From NCBI GenBank assembly GCA_017854775.1, contig JAFMHC010000005.1, positions 1 to 62,917 on the forward strand: DNA of 62,917 bases. Direction: 5' to 3'. Shown piece by piece: positions 36,271 through 43,689 of the stretch. Position 1 is the stretch's first letter, and each line of letters starts with the position of its first letter. The position numbers and the translations under genes were made by a program. Under the pieces are notes generated by a model that was not told the origin of the DNA, did not search any database, and saw only the letters and a list, made by a program, of their open reading frames with translations. The stretch is from Gammaproteobacteria bacterium. Its GTDB lineage: Bacteria > Pseudomonadota > Gammaproteobacteria > Arenicellales > Arenicellaceae.

Positions 36271-36921
36271 TTAACCGTTAACCCACTCAGCTAATTGCGT
36301 ACGCATTTCACTGACGCCCAAGTAGCTTTCAGACGAAAACGGCTCTACTGCAAACTGGCCTGGTACTTTACTTAATTGCTTCTCTACATTAAGAACGGTC
36401 GAGAGCACTTTTCCGCGCTTAAATTTATCAGCTTTGGTTAACAAAATCTGTGTCGGTAGATCAGAGTCGCTTGCCCAATTGACCATTTGCCAATCTAGGT
36501 CGGTCAACGGGTGGCGAATGTCCATCAACAAAACTAATACTCTTAAATTTTCGCGATCGGCTAGGTATTTGTGAATAGTATCCTGCCATTTCTTCTTTAC
36601 TGATAGAGGCACTTGGGCAAAACCGTAGCCAGGTAAATCCGCCAGACGAGCAGTCTCTCCCATGGAAAAAAAGTTTATTTGCTGAGTTCTGCCAGGTAAT
36701 TTACTGGTGCGAGCGAGCTTGCGACGGTTGCAGATAGCGTTTATAGCGCTTGATTTACCTACGTTTGAGCGCCCAGCGAAAGCGATTTCAATAAGATCGT
36801 CGTTGGGAAATTGATGTGGCTCAGCGGCACCGAGTAAGAACTCTGGACTGCGGAGTATCTCGGGTAATTGAGCCTTAGAGTCGCCGACATTGCTGCTTGG
36901 CGTATTTTTATTATCTGACAT
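36271..36921 (-). CDS. engB: Ribosome biogenesis GTPase EngB (YihA/YsxC)
   Basis: About 216 residues from ATG 36921. TRAFAC GTPase: G1 GRSNVGKSSAINA, G2 region GRTQQINFF, G3 DLPGYGFA and G4 LLTKADKF. It is needed for 50S subunit assembly. A longer start at 36948 adds nine residues without match. It is divergent from cytochrome c4, a common gammaproteobacterial arrangement. Confidence 0.95.
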   Translation of the reverse strand: MSDNKNTPSSNVGDSKAQLPEILRSPEFLLGAAEPHQFPNDDLIEIAFAGRSNVGKSSAINAICNRRKLARTSKLPGRTQQINFFSMGETARLADLPGYGFAQVPLSVKKKWQDTIHKYLADRENLRVLVLLMDIRHPLTDLDWQMVNWASDSDLPTQILLTKADKFKRGKVLSTVLNVEKQLSKVPGQFAVEPFSSESYLGVSEMRTQLAEWVNG

Positions 36922-37091
36922 ATGGCGATTGTAGCAAAAAAGCGGCACCCTAGTATGCTATATACTGATTCAGTGTAGAGCCTAAATTTTGCGAAAACGC
37001 TCACCTGGACTTGAGAGACATGGGTTAGCATGATATAAAACCGACCACAGAGAAATACATCTCTTCGAGCTCATTTTTGGAGGCTCCAAAC

Positions 37092-37712
37092 ATGTTTAAA
37101 AAATTATTATTATCTGTCGCCGTATTAGTTTCTAGCGTTGCTACCAGCAATATTGCATTTGCTGCTGGAGATGCTGAAGCTGGTGAACTCAAGTCGGTTG
37201 TTTGTGCTGCGTGCCATGGCGTGAAAGGTATCAGTATGGTGCCGATTAACCCAAACTTAGCGGGTCAAGTTCCGGGCTATATTGCCTCTCAGTTAGCCGC
37301 GTTTAAGTCTGGTGAGCGAGCCAATGCAATTATGGCTGGGCAATCGGTTGGCCTATCGGCCGAAGATATGGCTGATCTAGACGCTTACTATTCTTCATTG
37401 GTGCCTAATATTGAAGTTAAGTTAACGGAAGAAGACAAACAGCTTGCTGAGGCTGGTGCCAAAATTTATCGTGGTGGTTTCGCCGATCGCGGTATTGCTG
37501 CTTGCATGGCTTGCCATGGACCAAGTGGCCACGGTATACCTAAGAATTATCCGCGCGTTTCGGCTCAACATAAAGAGTATTTAGAACAATCTCTGTTAGC
37601 CTACAAAAAAGGTGAGCGTAAAGGTTATAACGGTATTATGTACAGCATTGCCTTTGGCCTATCAGAGTTACAGATAAAGCAACTTTCGGCCTACATGGCA
37701 GGTTTAAATTAG
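37092..37712 (+). CDS. Di-haem cytochrome c4
   Basis: 206 residues from ATG 37092, with GGAGG nine bases ahead. The signal peptide is about 1-25 (ending AFA). Two haem c sites, CAACH and CMACH, each lie in one half of a duplicated class I cytochrome fold, with distal methionines in VGxxAMAG-like and NGIMYSIA segments. It shuttles electrons in the periplasm from bc1 to terminal oxidases. It is followed by a strong bidirectional terminator. Confidence 0.94.
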   Translation: MFKKLLLSVAVLVSSVATSNIAFAAGDAEAGELKSVVCAACHGVKGISMVPINPNLAGQVPGYIASQLAAFKSGERANAIMAGQSVGLSAEDMADLDAYYSSLVPNIEVKLTEEDKQLAEAGAKIYRGGFADRGIAACMACHGPSGHGIPKNYPRVSAQHKEYLEQSLLAYKKGERKGYNGIMYSIAFGLSELQIKQLSAYMAGLN

Positions 37713-37786
37713 AGCCTTATTCATTAGGGCTTACGTTTAAGCACCTTAAGGTTGCGCCAATCTGCCAGCGTCAGTGCTCGGCAAAT

Positions 37787-37823
37787 AAAAAGACCGCAAG
37801 CCAATTGGCTGCGGTCTTTTTTT
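37787..37823. terminator. Bidirectional intrinsic terminator
   Basis: The stem GACCGC/GCGGTC (37792-37816) encloses the perfect palindrome AGCCAATTGGCT (37799-37810). Five A lie before and seven T after, so it can stop the cytochrome transcript on the plus strand and the MFS transcript on the minus strand. Confidence 0.88.
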
Positions 37824-37888
37824 GCTCTACTTATTTATTTTAGTTGAATTATCGGTGCTTAATTATTGGTGCTAAGGCGCCGATTTAT

Positions 37889-39235
37889 TCAGGACGGCGT
37901 TGCCTTGACCTTACCCGCCATTCTTTCGTTGCGTGCTTCGGCCTCAGCCCAATCTTTAGGCAGAGTTTTAGCGGCCCAGAAGAATGCAGCAATAGATATA
38001 ACATATGGAACAACCAAGGATGTAATGGACAGTCGTAGAGCATGAACCTCTCCATACTGTTCGGTCAAAGCCGAGCTTGCTAGACCAATATAGGTTGGTC
38101 CTCCGCCAAGAGCGATCAGATTTAAGATTAAAAAGAATAGTGCGGTAGACATTGCGCGCATATTAATTGGCGCTAGTGTTTGAGCTGCTGCAAAACTTGG
38201 GCCTAGGTATACGCCAGCGGAGACTAGATAAACAGTCAGCAGTGCCAAGTGTGTAAATATATTTTGAACCCAAAATGCGGCGATTAAAGCGGGCACACCA
38301 ACCAGCAACACTGCGCCTGGTAGCCACCCGTAGGCGCTGATATTTTTTTTCGCCAATTTTTCGGTAATGACGGCTCCAAAATAGGTGCCTGCGCCATAGC
38401 CGACAAGGTGGATAAGACCAAGCATTAGCATTAACCAGCGAAACTTCCCATTGCCTAGACCCGGCGCGTATTCTGGTAGAAAACGAACGATATAGTCGAC
38501 CCCCCAGTTAGCAACCGCATAACCTCCAAAGCTTACCCATGCGATGCCCATACACATGGCCCACCAGCTCGGGATTTTAGCTAGCGTTTTGATTGACTCG
38601 CTAATACCAACAGGCTCTAAGTCAATGTTTTCGCCTTCCATTTGGCCGCGTTTTGGTTCGTGAACCACTAGCGCTATAATCAATGCTAAAACGATTCCAG
38701 CAATACCAAGTGAAATAAGAGTGCCTCGCCAACCAAGAGTCTCAACCAGCATGCCGGCTAAGATATACGAAAATGCAATGCCAATTGGAATGCCTAGCGA
38801 GTAGATACCAAGTGCGCTGGCACGTTGCTCCTTTGGATATAAGTCTGAAATTATCGAGTGAGAGGGCGGCGAGCCGCCAGCTTCACCAATGCCAACCCCT
38901 GTTCTGGCAATAAGCATGGTTGTAAAGCTATTAGCCATGCCGGTAAGCGCGGTAAATAAGCTCCAGAAAAAGACTGAAAAACTAATGATCTTTTTGCGGC
39001 TATAACGGTCGGCTAGCCACGCTATTGGTATGCCAACGGTGGTATAAAGTAAAGCGAACCCAAAACCTTTGAGCAGGCCTAATTGCCAATCTTCAAAACC
39101 AAGGTCGGCTTTAATACTCGGTGATAATGCGCCCATAATCTGGCGATCTATAAAGCTAAATATGTAGGCTAGCGTTAATAGCCATAATACAAACGTACGG
39201 TAATTACTTGTCTCGGCCATATTGGACTGACTCAT
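37889..39235 (-). CDS. MFS transporter (spinster-like group)
   Basis: 448 residues, about 12 hydrophobic helices. The MFS loop 2-3 motif reads GIPIAWLADRYSRKKII and the N-terminal helix FSFIDRQIMGALSPSIKADLG is characteristic of the spinster-like group of proton-coupled symporters. The start is preceded by AGGAGAG. The substrate is not predictable. It is downstream of the Crp/Fnr gene on the same strand, separated by a 352-base gap with hairpins. Confidence 0.88.
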   Translation of the reverse strand: MSQSNMAETSNYRTFVLWLLTLAYIFSFIDRQIMGALSPSIKADLGFEDWQLGLLKGFGFALLYTTVGIPIAWLADRYSRKKIISFSVFFWSLFTALTGMANSFTTMLIARTGVGIGEAGGSPPSHSIISDLYPKEQRASALGIYSLGIPIGIAFSYILAGMLVETLGWRGTLISLGIAGIVLALIIALVVHEPKRGQMEGENIDLEPVGISESIKTLAKIPSWWAMCMGIAWVSFGGYAVANWGVDYIVRFLPEYAPGLGNGKFRWLMLMLGLIHLVGYGAGTYFGAVITEKLAKKNISAYGWLPGAVLLVGVPALIAAFWVQNIFTHLALLTVYLVSAGVYLGPSFAAAQTLAPINMRAMSTALFFLILNLIALGGGPTYIGLASSALTEQYGEVHALRLSITSLVVPYVISIAAFFWAAKTLPKDWAEAEARNERMAGKVKATPS

Positions 39236-39587
39236 ACACTCTCCTATGTTTTTACGGTCTGTTTTTCAGACACTTTTTATTTGAGGTCTTTCTTTACTTT
39301 AATAATTCTTTTACAACGTTCCTGATCGATGAGGATATCAGGTATAAGTTAAAAGAAAGATGATTTTGAATTTGCTGAAAAACGCAGGTCAGCGTTTTTA
39401 AGATTGAATGGCGAGCCGGTAGTGAGCTTATTGTTACCAGCCAGTAGACAGCGTGAGACAAGCAACTTGAATTTGAAGTCGAGGTCTAAGACGTAGACCT
39501 GCAGTAGTCGCCTCACTGAGGCTAATTGGCTCGTAACTAGTGAGCCAACGAAGCGCTGGGGTTCGATCTTACTTGAACGAGTCTTAC
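39236..39587. other. 352-bp gap with a cluster of three hairpins
   Basis: Three inverted repeats lie close together: AGGTCTA/TAGACCT (39482-39500), CCTC/GAGG (39511-39521) and TTGGCTC/GAGCCAA (39526-39548). They sit between the end of the Crp/Fnr gene and the MFS gene (both minus strand) and could be a structured leader, attenuator or small RNA. No terminator T-run is seen. Confidence 0.45.
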
Positions 39588-40301
39588 TTAAGCGCTTTCG
39601 CGAGCATTGACTTCTGCATGCAAGGCGTCTAAATCATGCACCAAATATCGGCCGTCTTGTTTGGTGATAGTGCCAACGCAGGACCAGGTTCGAAATATCT
39701 TGTTGACGCGTTGCCGTGATCCGCCGCTCATAAGGGCGATGTCTGATTGAGAGAAATCGAGCGGCAGCTTTATACCTTCTGGCGTTTCTTCTCCAATTAA
39801 GTTTACTAGGTGTAAAACTTTGGCAGCAACGCGAGCCTGTAGTGTTTTAAACAATAGCAGTTCCACCAAGTGGTATAGCTGCTGTGTGCGGCCAATCATG
39901 TCGTGTAAAATATTTTTATAAAATACAGTGTGGTTGTCTAATGCTGACTCGATCACATCGATCGGGATTATTAACACTTTTGTATTCGCGGCGGCCGATG
40001 CTTCCACTGGCATCACAGAACTTTCATGCAATGCGCCCTCGCCAAACCAATTGCCCGTTTCCCATATGGTTAGAGGAAAAATATCGCCTTCATCGCCGAT
40101 TAGTGAAATGCTAATTAACCCTTCAATAATGCAGTATAGATATTTTTGTGTGTCGCCAACGGTATAAAGGACCTCATCGGTCGCGTATGTGGTTAATCGA
40201 GAAAGCTCTACTAACCTTGTGGTTTCTTCGTCATTTAGTCCAATAAACCATCCTTGATTTGTGACTACTCTTAGTACCTGCTGTTTTTCTAAATCGGTCA
40301 T
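39588..40301 (-). CDS. Crp/Fnr-family transcription regulator
   Basis: 237 residues. A cyclic-nucleotide-binding-like domain (about 20-140; GDTQKYLYCIIEGLISI and GNWFGEGALHESSVMPVEASA) is followed by a dimerisation helix and a winged helix domain (SQSDIALMSGGSRQRVNKIF). No Fnr-type cysteine cluster is present, so the signal is probably a small molecule. It may control the MFS transporter downstream. Confidence 0.87.
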   Translation of the reverse strand: MTDLEKQQVLRVVTNQGWFIGLNDEETTRLVELSRLTTYATDEVLYTVGDTQKYLYCIIEGLISISLIGDEGDIFPLTIWETGNWFGEGALHESSVMPVEASAAANTKVLIIPIDVIESALDNHTVFYKNILHDMIGRTQQLYHLVELLLFKTLQARVAAKVLHLVNLIGEETPEGIKLPLDFSQSDIALMSGGSRQRVNKIFRTWSCVGTITKQDGRYLVHDLDALHAEVNARESA

Positions 40302-40589
40302 ATTAGGTTTTGACTAAGTATAAATTGGAAAATTTTCGATCGCTTATTTTATGCTCTTACGTTATGTAAAAGTGGCGTGGTTCTTGATTGAGGTTTCGCC
40401 ACCTATTGCAGTTGCGTCACAAGCACAATAGCTAGTATGGAGCCTGCCGATAACGCGAGCGGGTTGGTTTATAAATGTAACTTGTGTGACATTAACACGA
40501 AGAGTCCCAGCGAACCGAGTTTTACTGTGAACATTAGTAAATAGTAAGGTCAATCTTTAGATTTACCCACTTTTAGGGCTCTAATTGAT

Positions 40590-41198
40590 CTAGTTGTGGC
40601 CTTGTGAGTCACGATTGGCGTCGCTGAAGCTTATAAAATCCAGGCTTAATAATTTTTGTTTACGCATCTCTAAAATTATCACCAATACAGTGCCGCCAAT
40701 CAAGCCAGCAAAATGTGCTTCGGGAACAGCTGGCCACGCTAGCGTTGAGAATATCGACAGCCCAGAAAAGTATTCGACTGCAATTTTAGCTAATGACAGA
40801 GCTAGCGTAACCACGCTGGCGACTTTGTAATCGGCGAGTTGATATAAAAAGTAGAGGGCAATCAATAGCATAGAGTTCAGCGCTCCCGATAAACCAGCGT
40901 AGGCATCGAGCGTAAACAGGCTTGCCAGGTAAAAGTTAACGCCGACCACACCGGCGGCTAGCGCTAGCCCGAGTACTTTTCGCGAGGTCTGCTCAATAAT
41001 GCTACCAAGGATGATAAAGGCGACAACATTCCAAGTTAAATGCTCGATGCTTATGTGCGCGAAATGGGCACTAAGCCATTGCCAAATTCTAGTGCCTTCG
41101 CCATTGTGCCAAATAAGGTGGTCGGGTATTGCCCCACCTAGGAAAAACACGCATATAGTCGTCAAAGCAATGCTTATAGTTACAATCGGTAATCGCAT
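40590..41198 (-). CDS. rrtA: Rhombosortase (rhomboid-like GlyGly-CTERM protease)
   Basis: 202 residues with six hydrophobic helices. The catalytic Ser is in YAGLSGALN and the His in HFAGLIGG, as in the rhombosortase branch of rhomboid proteases. Rhombosortases cut GlyGly-CTERM tails of secreted proteins. The gene directly follows one for a protein with exactly such a tail (41278-43422), which supports the call. Confidence 0.87.
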   Translation of the reverse strand: MRLPIVTISIALTTICVFFLGGAIPDHLIWHNGEGTRIWQWLSAHFAHISIEHLTWNVVAFIILGSIIEQTSRKVLGLALAAGVVGVNFYLASLFTLDAYAGLSGALNSMLLIALYFLYQLADYKVASVVTLALSLAKIAVEYFSGLSIFSTLAWPAVPEAHFAGLIGGTVLVIILEMRKQKLLSLDFISFSDANRDSQGHN

Positions 41199-41225
41199 AG
41201 TGGTGCTCCGCTAAGGAAAGTCAGA

Positions 41226-41257
41226 AGAGTTGCTTCGCTGGTGAGTGAAGCAACTCT
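41226..41257. other. 11-bp stem-loop between substrate and rhombosortase genes
   Basis: AGAGTTGCTTC (41226-41236) pairs perfectly with GAAGCAACTCT (41247-41257), with a 10-base loop. On the minus strand it follows the substrate gene by 20 bases. No T-run follows, so it may be an mRNA stabiliser or partial terminator that lowers protease relative to substrate. Confidence 0.6.
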
Positions 41258-41277
41258 AATGGATTATGGTTTATCGG

Positions 41278-43422
41278 TTATTGAGCCTTATTGCTAATAA
41301 TTCGACGTCGTAACCAAGCGAAAGCGATTGGCATCATCAGCAATAAGGTCAGCGGACTGATAGCTCCGCCACCGCCACCACCGCTATAACTTGGGCGTTT
41401 AGTGGGGAACGCAGGCGTGTTTTGGTCGACTTGTTGCTGACTTACCGGCGACCCGGCGCGCTTGTTTTGAGCGGCTAGTTCTGATTCGCGACGCTCTCGG
41501 TTGTTACGCTTAATACCGTTGGCCTTAAATTGCTCGTCGGTCATGACAATCATCGAGGTGTAGTCGGTGACTAAACCATATTCGATTGCGGTGCTGATAA
41601 TCGCCGATGAGTCATCCTCTAGTTTTGTTCCAAGATAATTCGATTTATCTTTTAGCTGCGCGATGGTCGCGTACGCCCAGAGACGTTCTATTTCAGGGTT
41701 GCTGGTAGCCTGTTTTGGGAAAGAAAACTTAGTTTTATATTGTTTATCTTGGCCCGAAATCTTCGCATTTAGAACCGCCAGCGCTTGGCCATCACCGTAA
41801 TAATGACCAAAGATAACCATTTGTTGACCGCGATAAAGGGTTGCTGTTTTACTCGACACTAAGTCAGACGTTTTTATGCCCTTTATGTCCAGACTAACGT
41901 CGTGCATTGCCTGATACTTAACTTTTTCAATCGCACTCAGCATGACGCCCATAATGTCATCGCTATTTGAAACGCTAGTAGCGAAACCCTTAGAAGCCTT
42001 GGTCATTGCTTCAAGCATAGGTCGGTTGGCGCCATTGCCCATGATGGCGGTAAACAAACGCACATCTTGCTTGCTCATCAAGTCTAGAAAATGGTGTTTC
42101 TCTGTTTTACCAACGTTGGCAACACCATCGGTAATTAAGACGATGCTTGAAGTGCGGTCGCTGTCTAGCTGACTGATCGCCTTGTGCAAACCCTTATAGA
42201 GATCAGTGCCGCCGCGTGGCGACGAATTATCTAGGGCCTTGGTGATCTTGGCGACTGAAACGTCGCTGGCATTGATCCAGCCAGTGCCGAGCTCTTCAAC
42301 GCGGTCATCAAAAAGCAGTACACGAAAACGATCTTGATCTGAAAGTTTGCTTAGCGCTTGGCTGGTAGCATCCATAAGCGTTTGATACTTACCTGACATT
42401 GAGCCAGAGCGGTCAAGCACAAATACCCAGTCGCGGCCTTCTGTGATCGGTTGAAGGTCAACACCAGGGGTAACCGTTAGCATGAATGTGCCGCGGCGTT
42501 TGCCCGGCTCTCGATGAGCAACTAATTCTATCGCGCCTGGCAAGTCTTGCTGCAACCGCCAGTAAACGACCACGTCTTGATCGAGTGAACTTACCGGCCT
42601 ACCATGACTACCGATTTCAGCGCTAGCAAATTCGGCGATACGCTGATCTTCTCGGTTATCTATGTCAGTGCTATTCGGCTCAGCAACTATTGGTGCTGAA
42701 ACGGCTGTCCCATTGTTGCTGATTGCGAGCTGCCAATTCTGAGAGTCGGTCTTTAGTATCGTGGCGTGGCTATGAGCCGGCGCACGAACAGCATCAATCG
42801 GAAAGCCAGAACGAAGCTTCAGATCGAAATTGAAGCTACTACTGACCTTACTATCGGTTTGCCAGAAATCGATCTTGGCCTGGTCTGTGCTGCCGTCCTC
42901 TAACGGGTAAACATAGCGGCCAATACCGCCTTCTACATCGGCTGCTTGCATATACACCAAGCGTGTTTTGGTTGTTTGCTGAGGTCGCACTGGCGATATG
43001 CTCGATTGAAAACGAAAGAATGATTTTTTCTCGGTTAAACCCGCGTCTCGCCCAGCGGCCTTCTCTGTTTCATAGAGCTGCTTGGCGCGTTGTTTCTCGA
43101 CGACTTCACCAATAATTGGCTTATTGTCGATCCACACGGTGAATTCCGCTACTGAGCCATTCTCTGGAACGGGGAACTCGTAAACAGCTTCGAGTTCACT
43201 GCTTGATGGGTTGAAAAAGGTATTTTCAACTGTGGTGATGGCGTAGCCATCTTCAATCGTCACCGAGACGATGTGATCTTGAATTTGTAATTGAGTATTA
43301 CTGCCTTTGGGCGTGAGAAGGCCACTGGCATTTACTTGAGTAATACCTATTAATAAGCAACCGATCAGTAAGTAGCCTAAGGTGATAGCCGATGATTTAA
43401 CTTGGTTTACTAACGTATTCAT
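41278..43422 (-). CDS. VIT and vWA domain protein with a GlyGly-CTERM tail
   Basis: 714 residues. Signal peptide (about 10-32), VIT domain (about 45-170; YEFPVPENGSVAEFTVWID), vWA domain (about 330-500) with MIDAS LDRSGSMS, and a C-terminal tail of glycines, one hydrophobic helix and basic residues (GGGGGGAISPLTLLLMM then RRR). This architecture is that of the marine proteobacterial sortase target family, but the tail is of the rhombosortase type. It is probably moved to or released from the outer membrane after cleavage. The ligand is unknown. Confidence 0.9.
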   Translation of the reverse strand: MNTLVNQVKSSAITLGYLLIGCLLIGITQVNASGLLTPKGSNTQLQIQDHIVSVTIEDGYAITTVENTFFNPSSSELEAVYEFPVPENGSVAEFTVWIDNKPIIGEVVEKQRAKQLYETEKAAGRDAGLTEKKSFFRFQSSISPVRPQQTTKTRLVYMQAADVEGGIGRYVYPLEDGSTDQAKIDFWQTDSKVSSSFNFDLKLRSGFPIDAVRAPAHSHATILKTDSQNWQLAISNNGTAVSAPIVAEPNSTDIDNREDQRIAEFASAEIGSHGRPVSSLDQDVVVYWRLQQDLPGAIELVAHREPGKRRGTFMLTVTPGVDLQPITEGRDWVFVLDRSGSMSGKYQTLMDATSQALSKLSDQDRFRVLLFDDRVEELGTGWINASDVSVAKITKALDNSSPRGGTDLYKGLHKAISQLDSDRTSSIVLITDGVANVGKTEKHHFLDLMSKQDVRLFTAIMGNGANRPMLEAMTKASKGFATSVSNSDDIMGVMLSAIEKVKYQAMHDVSLDIKGIKTSDLVSSKTATLYRGQQMVIFGHYYGDGQALAVLNAKISGQDKQYKTKFSFPKQATSNPEIERLWAYATIAQLKDKSNYLGTKLEDDSSAIISTAIEYGLVTDYTSMIVMTDEQFKANGIKRNNRERRESELAAQNKRAGSPVSQQQVDQNTPAFPTKRPSYSGGGGGGAISPLTLLLMMPIAFAWLRRRIISNKAQ

Positions 43423-43523
43423 TTTTAGCTCCTACACTCAATGAGTGTCTGTGTTGACCAATGCCGTTATGCGCTGGCTTGAATAGTAGAAAGCTGACAA
43501 TGAGTAATGGTGGTGTAATTGTA

Positions 43524-43580
43524 AACTTTAACCTTTAAAGTTCGAATTACTGATCTTGGGGTTCAGTATTATTGAACTTT
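43524..43580. promoter_or_regulatory. Nested inverted repeats in a divergent promoter region
   Basis: AACTTTAA (43524-43531) is mirrored by TTAAAGTT (43535-43542), GTTCA (43561-43565) by TGAAC (43573-43577), and AAAGTTC (43537-43543) by GAACTTT (43574-43580). They lie between the VIT/vWA gene and the regulator gene and look like operators, possibly for the regulator itself. Confidence 0.45.
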
Positions 43581-43689
43581 ATGATTATTGCTTACTTCTT
43601 TGTAAGGCTTATTTAATTATCGCCAAGCATCCTTATTGACGGAAAATTAACGCAATAATCATATTAGTGGGGGATTCTTCGATCTGGAG

